Of a stretch of DNA of 64,000 bases, positions 33,615 to 41,672 are shown piece after piece. Both the position numbers and the translations under genes were made by a program. Position 1 is the stretch's first letter. Every line of letters starts with the position of its first letter. The stretch covers positions 2,790,001-2,854,000 of the forward strand of contig OY751495.1 of assembly GCA_963565915.1 (NCBI GenBank), written 5' to 3'. This stretch comes from Entoloma clypeatum (Eukaryota > Basidiomycota > Agaricomycetes > Agaricales > Entolomataceae). The notes beneath the pieces were generated by a model. It saw only the letters and a list, made by a program, of their open reading frames with translations, had not been told where the DNA came from and did no database searches.

Positions 33615-34686
33615 AAAACTGCATGCTTGTAGGCCAGGTGGTGAATTCGTGACCTGAATGTATATTGAGCATGGGTGCATAAGGTACAACAAGATGGCAC
33701 TAAGGTGGATATTTGATAAACGATGGAGGCACGTTGGCCAAAAGGGAGAGGCACCAGGCCAGATAAATGAGGGAGGTGCGATGGCCAGATAATTGAAAGG
33801 GCACGGCGGCCAGGTAATTGACAAAGACATGATGGCCCGATAAAAGAAGTGGCACATTGGCCAGATGATTAAGGATATGGGTAAAACATACAATCTGAGC
33901 CACCATGAAAGCAGTGTCGATACACGTTAAGAAATTGTCTTTGTTGATAAAGGAATTGGCAGAAGGAAAAGATTTTGAAGCCTTGGAAAGATTGCGGCAG
34001 ACACAGATTTTGTCTGGGAGGTTTGGGTCTTGGGGCTGGAAAGCGACCGTGAAGGGGGATGAAACGAATGGGCCCCGCAGGATGGACTCAACCTCGGCTC
34101 GCGAAAAAGGACCTGATGTCCTCCCTGCGCCGACCTCTTTGTTGATATATTTGTAGATAGCCTCGACAGAAGCTGGAGGGAACAACGGGTTTGGATGGAT
34201 GACAGTCTGTTGGATCTCAGGGAAGGTCCCAAGGGGAAAGCCGTAACGAAGTTGATGGACAAGCAATGGATAAGCAGATGAGAGATCGTGTTTAGCGAGG
34301 AGTCGTTCGAAGGCATCAGCATCATAAGGGTGGATGATTTCCGAAAAAACTTCTGGAAGTGAATGTGCAGTTGGATTGAAAACAGGGCGACGAGCAATTT
34401 GGGATGAAAGGTCTGGATAGCAAAGCAATTGAGGGCACGTCCACCAAGTACTCTCAAGAGGCAGGGCGGGAGCGGCAGGTGTATGAGAAAGCGTGGTGGG
34501 AAGAGCTTCCGCACCAGGAGCAGACGTGGGCGCGACTGGTACTCTCACCATGGGAGCATCTGCCAGGGCCACGGATGTTGAAGGAAAGACATATCTGCTG
34601 CCTGGTGGGGGTGAGGACGTCTCTGTCGCGAATCTGGGCCCAAGTAGGTCTGCCGTTGGAAAAGGTGGACGGCTTGGAGGCCCCAT
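33615..34686 (-). pseudogene. DIRS reverse transcriptase, 5' part with an intron
   Basis: This is the upstream end of the DIRS RT gene. The exon from ATG 34686 to 33892 encodes a Pro-rich leader and the first RT blocks (KICVCRNLSKASKSFPSANS, INKDNFLTCIDTAFMVAQI). A 238 nt intron (33891-33654, GTATGT donor, TTCAG acceptor) joins to 33653-33615 (VTNSPPGLQACSF). This rebuilds the expected RT motif, which continues after Copia A as DIESFHRT at 14937. The ATG lies inside gag, with a 233 nt overlap. Copia A splits the gene four codons after the conserved PPG. Confidence 0.8.
33718..33877. repeat. degenerate 26 bp tandem repeat in the DIRS intron
   Basis: About six units of roughly 25-27 bp share a core like GGCACGTTGGCCAGATAATT. 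The units differ at several positions each. The array lies wholly inside the predicted RT intron. Confidence 0.75.
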
Positions 34687-35649
34687 GATGCTTCGTAATG
34701 CTGTGTCCTCCTTCAGCGCATAAGAGGCAACAAGAAGGGAAGGACGTCTTCTTGTCGCCTGGAAGAAAGGGCCGGGAAGGGTTGGACGACGGAGGGGAGG
34801 AGGAAGGAGGCTGGCGGGGGTGAGAAGCAGCCAGGAGCTGGTTCAATTTCTTGTCCAGGTCAGCCTTCGCCTCAAAGGCACTGCAAACCTCCCTGTAACG
34901 GAGGAAATAGATCTGAGGGCTGAAGGGTTCAGGGAACGAACAGTAATCCAGGCGAAGATCCTTCTCGAGAACCTTCCATGCCTCATAATATTTTGTGCGT
35001 CCCTCGCAGTGGGTGAAAAATTCGAAATGCCTCCACAACCATGTAGCAAAATGACCTTTGGAGCCCTCAGCGTCGCGGGACTGCTGGAAAACAAAGTAGT
35101 TTTCCGCCGCTTTGCTCCATTCGTTGCAGAACATGGCAAGGTCGTCACCAAATTTTGCAATTAACTTCGGGATGTCGATGATGCGGACCGACAATGTAGC
35201 GGGGTCGGACGAGGTGGGGTTCACTTTGATCTTCGGGAGTGCCAAGCCCATATCTGAGATGTAACGAAGGTTGTCCCTCAAAAAAAAATTGAGCAGAATG
35301 GGAATGTGCATCTCGGTGTGGTAGAGAACACGGTCAAAAACGATCTCCCGAATGATGCCGAGAGATCGCTCCACTGGTTCGCAGGTACCCAAGATGCAGA
35401 CACACTTGTAATTGGCTGAATCGAGGGGATCGCCCTCGCATTTCTTGGGAAGCTTGGAGAGGACAAGAAGGAGCGAGGCGCTGATTAGGTCCTTGAACTT
35501 CTCGAAGAAAGAGGGAACACGGAGCTGGTTGATCTCCTCGGGCTCAATGGTGAGGAGGGATGCCGCTGGGGAGCCATCTGTGGGATTGGCAGCCGGATCC
35601 ATGAGGTGATCGATATGTTTTCGCTCGCGGGCAAGATTGGCCTGCTCTA

Positions 35650-35980
35650 CAGTGACTCAAAAAATTGATTCAATGTTTGACACTTTTTGAATATCTGTTG
35701 AATAACTTTGTATCTGATATAAATAATACCAGGATATCGGTATATGGAAGGAAGCATTTGATCGGGGGCATCCATCAAAAAAACAATTATGTAATTCCGA
35801 TTAGTATCTATGGAGATATGATCAGTTTAAAACAGGAACTCATTGAATCAATTATTTGAGGGGGTATCAGAAATATCACAATCTGATGCTCCACTGATTC
35901 TATAGCAACCAATGAGTGACAAATAGTTGCTATAGTGATGCTACCTTTGATTGGACCTGGACTGAAGGTATTTAAGCAGT
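35650..35980. repeat. left TIR of Tc1/mariner
   Basis: This 331 bp inverted repeat pairs with 36936-37266 with roughly ten differences. It begins CAGTGACTC and ends GGTATTTAAGCAGT. Confidence 0.88.
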
Positions 35981-36092
35981 CCAAATGCTCTCAGGATATT
36001 TCAAATTCAACATGCGCCCCATCTCCTCTGCTCAGAAGAAAAACATTCTTTTTCTGGCTGCCAATAGTCATTCCACCTGCTCTGTTGCATCT

Positions 36093-36904
36093 TCATATCT
36101 GGAGACTATGAAGGCCAATTCAGGACCACAATTCCTTGCTTCTCCATCCAGTTTATAGCCTTGTTGGAGATGTGCTTGGGGTTATTGTCCTGCTAAAAAA
36201 TTACTGTCTCTTCAAAAATTCCACTTTCATCTATGCTGGGCAGCAAGTGACCCTCCAAAATGGCCACATACTGATCACCACCCATCCTCCCCTCAACCTC
36301 TGCAAGTTTCCCAACTCCATTCCATTCCATACAGCCCCATACTATGATGTTTCCACCTCAAAACTTCAGTGTTCCCTCCACCTCTCTTTCAATCAACCCC
36401 TCTCCTTTCTTTTTCCAGACCCACTGCTTCCCATCTGACCCAAATCTGTTGATTTTTGTCTCATCTGATCAAACAACTCTCTTACAGTCCTCCACAGTCC
36501 ACTCCTTGTACTTGAGAGCAAAGGCCAACCATTGCTTGTGATGTGTCAATTTGAGGTATGGTTTTTTTTTCTTTGTTTCTGCCTTGAACTCATTCCTTTT
36601 GAGGGGATTTCTGATGGTTTGTGAGGAGACAGGGCTGGGAATGGTGGTATTGATGTGGTTGGTGGCCTCCACAGTATTGGCAGCCTTGCCAGTTGTAATT
36701 TGTTGAATAACTGCATGATGAGCAATAGTGAATACTTGGAAGTATGACGAGCAGAAGAAGTTTGGCAATTGGAAACAAGGTCCTGGAGCACTCTGGATAC
36801 AGTAGGCTGACTGATACCCAGGCTAGATGCAATAGAGTGGGTGGAATGACCATTGGAGGCCAGAAAAATGATGTTTTTCTTCTGAAAAAAGGAAATAGGT
36901 GCGT
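36093..36904 (-). pseudogene. Tc1/mariner transposase relic, 3' truncated
   Basis: The pieces read in order on the minus strand. The N-terminal HTH (QKKNIIFLASNGHST, SLGISQPTVSRVLQDL) comes first; its ATG is replaced by ACG and a nearby 1 nt deletion shifts the frame. The DDE region shows SDETKINRFGSDG with a TGA in place of the preceding Trp. Next come IIVWGCMEWNGVG, QDNNPKHISN and finally NWPS-stop-SPDM at about 36096. The sequence ends there at the junction with the inverted left end, so the third catalytic acid is absent. Several further stops lie between. It is non-functional. Confidence 0.85.
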
Positions 36905-36935
36905 GTTGAATTTAAAACATCCTGAGGGCATTTTG

Positions 36936-37266
36936 ACTGCTTAAATACCTTCAGTCCAGGTCCAATCAAAGGTAGCATCACTATAGCAATTATTTGTCAC
37001 TCATTGGTTGCTATAGAATCAGTGGAGCATCAGATTGTGATATTTCTGATACCCCCTCAAATAATTGATTCAATGAGTTCCTGTTTTAAACTGATCATAT
37101 CTCCATAAATACTAATCGGAATTACATAATTGTTTTTTTGATGGATGGCCCCGATCAAATGCTTCCTTCCATATACCAACATTCTGGTATTATTTATATC
37201 AGATACAAAGTTATTCAACAGATATTCAAAAGGTGTCAAACATTGAATCAATTTTTTGAGTCACTG
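36936..37266. repeat. right TIR of Tc1/mariner
   Basis: This is the partner of 35650-35980 in inverted orientation. It ends GAGTCACTG next to the TA target. Confidence 0.88.
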
Positions 37267-37689
37267 TATCTCCTTGTTCAGAGTCAGTTTGTTGAACAAT
37301 GACAGCATCCAGAAGGCCGAAATTCTCTCAGGAGAGGTGTGCGTCCTGCGTTCGCGAAGGGGAGAGATCGGTAGGTCCAATGGGCCTGTTTGCAGAGAGG
37401 GAGTGGGTTGCTGGGGCACCTGCTCAGTCATCGTCGAAATAAAATATGTATATACAGAGAAGAAGTGAGAGACGAGAGCGAAAGAGGACAGAGAATCGAA
37501 AAAAGAGAGCAATGGCAGCGTTGACTGGCCGCCTTGAGAAAAGAGAGAATGAAAATAATCTACAAGAACACGCAAGCTTCCTCGCGTGTTTGGATGTGTA
37601 TACTATGGTGGCCCATTCCGCTGCCCATATCTTATCCTCTGATAAGTATCCCTCGTGCCTCCGGAAACTTATCGTGGAATTTAGTTTTT

Positions 37690-37878
37690 TCTCAAGAAAT
37701 ACTTTAGGATAAACAAAAGGTTTTTTGTCCAAAAATATTTGGAAAAGACATTACATGTTTCTTAAAATTTTCCATGCAATATACTTGGTATTTTTCTTAA
37801 AGATACATCCAAGAGAAAGAGGATTCCTCTTTTATAATAGATTTTTTCTCCAGAAAAACTTATTAGTGTCAGGAGTGA
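37690..37878. repeat. right inverted terminus of the DIRS element
   Basis: This AT-rich stretch mirrors 11372-11560. Shared blocks in inverted sense include the AGAGGATTCCTCT near-palindrome and AGTGTCAGGAGTG at the outer edge. The element ends about 100 bp downstream of the MRM2-like gene's stop. Confidence 0.65.
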
Positions 37879-37977
37879 AGACAAACTGCCGGAGGATTCC
37901 TTGAAAATTATGGCCGTCTAGGTGTAGGTATAAAATACTTTATTTTATGCAGTGGCAGGCTACTGTCCCACCCAGTG

Positions 37978-38943
37978 TCAGATCTCCTCCCGCGTGCCTT
38001 TCCAACCCTGGCATAAGAAGTATCCTTCTCGTGATTCCGCCCGGCTCGACGCTGGCTTAATATACTTCACGTCGTTAAAATTGGGTTGGAGCATCTCCTC
38101 GCGAAAGCGTTGCAGAAGCGGGTGCACAAAATGCTTCATCCTAGAACGACGGCGGCTTAGCGGACGATCTGAAAATTGGGAGGGTAAAACGTACAAAAGA
38201 ACACCACCTCGTGTTCGACCAACCCCTTCTGCAGATCGCAGATGCCGTTGAGCGAATTCGAAAACAGCATTGCAGATGTCCAGGCTCGATTCAGTGTCGT
38301 GAATCTCATTCCCCGTTAAATTCGCAGCCATGTCCGACAACACGACATCGACTTTCCCATCCACGTATCCGTTGGCTTCCAGCAACCCTTGGATGAGTAC
38401 CTCTGCTTCTGGAGAGAGGAAATCCGCCTGAATGGTATGAACGCCGTGGATGGGCCGCATCCGCAACAGATCCATTGCAATAATGATCCCACGTCCATCA
38501 CCAAGGTGCGCATTGACCTCCTCGCCGTCAATGTTCAGTGGATCAAATTTCTCCCCTTTATCCTCTAGTTTCGCCCGCGCGGCCCTAGGCTTGGGGGTAC
38601 TCCAAGTTCCAAACTGTCCGAATTTATCCTCCGTGAGGTTTTCGCCATATCCGAAAGCTCCTCTGACAAGCGGCGGCTCTGAATCCCAGCCCATCTTTCC
38701 CGCGACGACTTGACTCCAACCGCCCGGCGCCGCCCCAAGGTCGACGACAACGTTCACGTCGGGTTTCCTGAGGAAGCCGTGCCATTCTGCGTCGATTTCG
38801 AGGAGTTTGAATGCAGAGCGGGAGCGGAATGCTCGGGGGTCAGTCAGGCGCCGTTTAACGAAAGGGTCACTGAACTGGCGGGCTATCCATGCCTTTGACG
38901 TGGATAGCTTGGAGAGAGATATAGGTGTTGGACGGAAGAGCAT
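37978..38943 (-). CDS. MRM2: mitochondrial-type FtsJ rRNA 2'-O-methyltransferase
   Basis: This predicted RrmJ/FtsJ-family enzyme uses S-adenosylmethionine to methylate a ribose of large-subunit rRNA, most likely in mitochondria. Two exons, 38943-38195 and 38140-37978, with a 54 nt intron give 303 residues. The N-terminus is basic and hydroxylated, as in a mitochondrial presequence. The K-D-K-E tetrad is visible: Lys in RSAFKLLEID, Asp in VLSDMAANLTG, Lys in LLMKHFVHPLL (created by the splice) and Glu in SREGYFLCQGWKG. The SAM loop is VVVDLGAAPGGWSQ. An insertion of about 60 residues after the SAM loop is longer than in bacterial RrmJ. It shares a 49 bp divergent promoter with the TFIIIC gene. 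Confidence 0.9.
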   Translation of the reverse strand: MLFRPTPISLSKLSTSKAWIARQFSDPFVKRRLTDPRAFRSRSAFKLLEIDAEWHGFLRKPDVNVVVDLGAAPGGWSQVVAGKMGWDSEPPLVRGAFGYGENLTEDKFGQFGTWSTPKPRAARAKLEDKGEKFDPLNIDGEEVNAHLGDGRGIIIAMDLLRMRPIHGVHTIQADFLSPEAEVLIQGLLEANGYVDGKVDVVLSDMAANLTGNEIHDTESSLDICNAVFEFAQRHLRSAEGVGRTRGGVLLYVLPSQFSDRPLSRRRSRMKHFVHPLLQRFREEMLQPNFNDVKYIKPASSRAESREGYFLCQGWKGTREEI

Positions 38944-38992
38944 CCGCGCTTTGTTTGGCTGCGACGCTCAGCACAAATACAGATGGACTTGA
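38944..38992. promoter_or_regulatory. 49 bp shared divergent start region
   Basis: The assumed ATGs of the MRM2-like (minus) and TFIIIC (plus) genes are only 49 bp apart, so their 5' ends and promoters must overlap each other or each other's coding sequence. No TATA box is seen. Confidence 0.5.
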
Positions 38993-39778
38993 ATGTCATC
39001 CATGATGATGAACTCAGTCGCATCGTCCTCCCTGTGCCCAGGATATAAGCAAGTCGACGCGTTCGGACCCGACGAAGACTATGAAGGTGAAGAGGAGGTA
39101 ATATACGTTACGCTCGACTTGGGCAACATCGAGCCCACGCTCGTTCCAAGTTCATCCACCTATCGCCTCATCGTACTTTTCTTTTTCGTCTCGAGGGTTT
39201 TCCAGACCTGACCAACAACAAATATCATTACCAGGGCCTTGACACCCCGACACCCTTCCTCCAGTTATCCGGAACAATACTCAAGGGCCGACACACCGCC
39301 TTGCTCGGCACGGAACTCTTATTCACCGATAGCAAAGGTACATCCTCCAAACCCAGAAAAAAAAGGTCCAAGGCTGATGTGAATGGAAGACAGAAACAAA
39401 AGATCCGTTGTTCACGTCGCAAATACCGAGCAACGCATTTGCTTCAAAGAAGTGAGGCTGCAACCGAAAGGCACCGAGCCTCCTCCATCGGCGAAGTGGA
39501 AAGGCAAGGGAAAGGCGCAAGATGTGGAAGTCGAAGACGTCATCGACTCTGCCCCGCAACTTGGGGAGGCCTCGCAGACGGTTGACCGAGTGACTGGAAA
39601 AAGTGCGCCGCGCACGAGGGCACCGCGCACGAAGAAAGCCAAAGAGAGTGGGACTACGAGGCAGACGAAGAGCCGCAAGGCTAAAGGAAAGGCAAAGGCT
39701 GTGGAGGAGACTCCGCCAGGCGAGGAAGGTGGGAGCGAAGGTGAGGATGGTATGGATATGGACGTCGACGAGGGTTGA
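38993..39778 (+). CDS. TFIIIC subunit, tau55/sub6-like
   Basis: This is a predicted small subunit of transcription factor IIIC, which binds tRNA gene promoters and recruits RNA polymerase III. The exons are 38993-39172, 39235-39337 and 39390-39778, for 223 residues. The tau55/TFIIIC_sub6 domain spans about residues 35-115: TLDLGNIEPTLVPSS, LDTPTPFLQLSGTILKG and LLGTELLF. The C-terminal half is Lys- and Glu-rich and disordered, with an acidic end (MDMDVDEG). Both introns keep frame (62 and 52 nt). The first ATG has several Met codons close behind, so the exact start could be a few residues downstream. Confidence 0.85.
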
Positions 39779-41672
39779 ACGTTGAGCGCTGAACGTTGAA
39801 TGTCAACATTTGATTTTGTTGTTCGATTGCGTGAGGATCCGCGAAGACTCCCATACTTATTCTTGTCATGACGCAGACCAGTGAAAATACTATCACTTTT
39901 GGTCTTTGCGCGGGTACGTGATCAAATTTAAAGTGATTTGGTTTTGCAGGATTAACAGACTGGCAGATTCCAGGGGTCTTACCATAGGAGTTGTTGAACC
40001 ATAAGTAAGGCTGTTTATTGTTATCAACGGTGATCAGGACAAATGCTAGACTCTCTACAGACATATGCCCTTCTCTCCAAGAGTTTTACGAGTAGGTTTT
40101 CTGACCTCCGCGCCTGCATCAACCATGAGATCGCTAGTTCACAGTCAAGTGTGACGTGAGATTACATGCGATGTCAGTTGCAGCCGATGTTGAGTTCTTA
40201 GTTTAGCATTATTTCTTTTCATGTGAACAAATCCATCCACAAAACTATTCGTCAAACCTGGTCTGTGAAATTTTCCACAAACTCATGAGCTCATCTAGGA
40301 AGTCTGCAACACATTTCAAGCTGAGATGGGCGACATCAATTCCTATTCAGTCAGTATTCAGGGGGATGACCGATATCTAGCATGAGGAGCATGATAAGAT
40401 GCAGCGATGACGCAAAAATAAGCAGGTAAGTCCGTTACATACTTATAGACATCGATAAGATTGATTGACTTTAATGAGTAGCCCAACCGACGTTACGTAT
40501 ATTGTAACAGATTTAAATGAAACGCTGCGATCTATACCCAACCCTCTTATGATAATAGCCTCAGTGGGAGCTTGTGATTAACTCGGACGAATTGTATGTC
40601 CCACCTGGATGAAGCCCGGAACTGCCCCCTATGTCGGACTACCTTTGCATTCTAAACGTTAGGAGGATGCGTAGTTCATCTTCGAAGACTTCCTGAACCG
40701 ATGCCTTCCAGCCTGAGACAGGGGCTTCCTCGTGGTTGGTGGGGCGCTTCCTTGCTACAGTTAAAGATGGTACCCTTCATCGAAGCACGCTGCAGGACCA
40801 CTTGGAAACTTGAAGAAGGTCCAGCCCCATATGTAGGACTGTCCTTTGATTATGAATAGGTCTTACTGGAAAAGACTTTGCTAATTTCAGGTATCTGATT
40901 ACACCGAGGACAGATCAAAATCGCTACTGTATCATCGAGGCACGAGGTGCAGGGAGGCGAAGCGTCCAGCATTTCGCGAGGCTGGGCGTTATGCTAGTGT
41001 TGTGTTCTGCTTCGGGGCACCAGGAAGACTCGACATCCGGGGTGCGCCCAGTCATACCCTGTCATCATGTTGGCACTTTCGAGGTGGCCTTCGTACCGAG
41101 CCGGGAACAAGAGAGTAATCGAAGTGATCAATGACAGAGGGGTCCCTCATGAGTGCGACAATTTGAATCAAGACAGACCTGACAAGGCCTTGGTGTGCTG
41201 ATCTCCGCGTGAATGATACACGTGCGACGCGGAATCACATTTTGTTTGAATTAATATTCCGTGGAGGTCACTCAGTTGCCACCAGCTGGTGCGCACCTGT
41301 GTAAGTAACCGTGACAATCGTATAAATCCCTGGAGAATCAAGAACCTGCCGAGACCTCGACTGCCTATGCCATCCTACCTTTGTCTTTGATACGTTTAAG
41401 TAAGAGCCATCCTTTGCCCCTAGACTCCTCGGAAGCCATCAATCGTTCATACATCGAGTCTCATCGTCTGTGGACACCGACCCTGCAAGGAGCACTGGCC
41501 GTTTTCTCTGCTGTTGTTACCAACAGATTGCAGCTCGGATTTGGTCATCGGTCTCAGCGAACCTCCGGCGACCTGGTCAAGGTGAGCAACACTTGCTGAC
41601 AGAGAGGAACAGGATTGCCTATTATACTCATCCGTACTTTTGTTTTGGTTTGCAAGTACCATTCCCGACAAC
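39779..41672. other. long intergenic region
   Basis: These 1.9 kb lie between the TFIIIC gene and the transcription factor start. They hold only short open frames. One phrase recurs loosely (TATGTCGGACTACCTTTG near 40630 and TATGTAGGACTGTCCTTTG near 40833), perhaps a relic of an old repeat. The last 300 bp are pyrimidine-rich, as expected for a promoter and leader. No tRNA-like A and B boxes are seen. Confidence 0.4.

Larger units (their letters stand above)
35650..37266 (-). mobile_element. Tc1/mariner element with rearranged left end
   Basis: This element is 1617 bp, with TA on both sides (35648-35649 and 37267-37268) and 331 bp inverted repeats about 97% alike. The ends read CAGTGACTCAAAAAATTG. 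The transposase relic is on the minus strand. The left 443 bp (35650-36092) are an inverted copy of the right 432 bp (36835-37266) and extend beyond the repeat into the transposase N-terminus. This left end has replaced the 3' end of the transposase gene. The element is therefore non-autonomous. Confidence 0.88.
34454..37431 (-). pseudogene. DIRS gag-like protein, interrupted by Tc1/mariner
   Basis: The frame starts at ATG 37431 (MTEQVPQQP) and runs to the TA target at 37267. It resumes after the Tc1/mariner element at 35647 and ends at 34454. Removing the element and one TA restores an uninterrupted 452-residue frame. The N-terminal two thirds are helical with no recognised domain. The C-terminus carries Cys/His motifs typical of DIRS gag: CCLLCAEGGHSITKHH, then CSWCGSSSHHAFSYTC. 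The latter follows NIRGPGRCSHG. Apart from the insertion I see no stop, so it was intact when the element landed. Confidence 0.82.
11372..37878 (-). mobile_element. DIRS-like tyrosine-recombinase retrotransposon with nested insertions
   Basis: Three minus-strand gene pieces at the two ends of this block are parts of one DIRS-like element: gag (34454-37431), reverse transcriptase/RNase H (34686 back to 13502, interrupted) and tyrosine recombinase (13509-11995). The ends are AT-rich inverted repeats of about 150-190 bp. Removing the inserts (a MITE of 278 bp, Copia A with all it contains, and a Tc1/mariner of 1617 bp) leaves about 5.9 kb, normal for DIRS. Gag overlaps the RT frame, and the RT stop overlaps the recombinase ATG by 8 nt. 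It lacks LTRs and an integrase, as the group does. The outer boundaries are good to roughly 10 bp. It sits between the coiled-coil gene and the MRM2 gene. Confidence 0.85.

Noticed and set aside
36093..36904. An active Tc1/mariner transposase
   Set aside because: Several stops, a lost start codon, a frameshift and absence of the third catalytic acid rule it out.
11372..37878. CRISPR-like or satellite array
   Set aside because: The repeats are LTRs, TIRs and a 26 bp degenerate intron array without conserved spacers; this is a eukaryotic genome.
39681..40064. A 127-codon minus-strand frame overlapping the TFIIIC 3' end
   Set aside because: Its open part overlaps the Lys/Glu-rich tail of the TFIIIC gene in antisense and has no recognisable domain.
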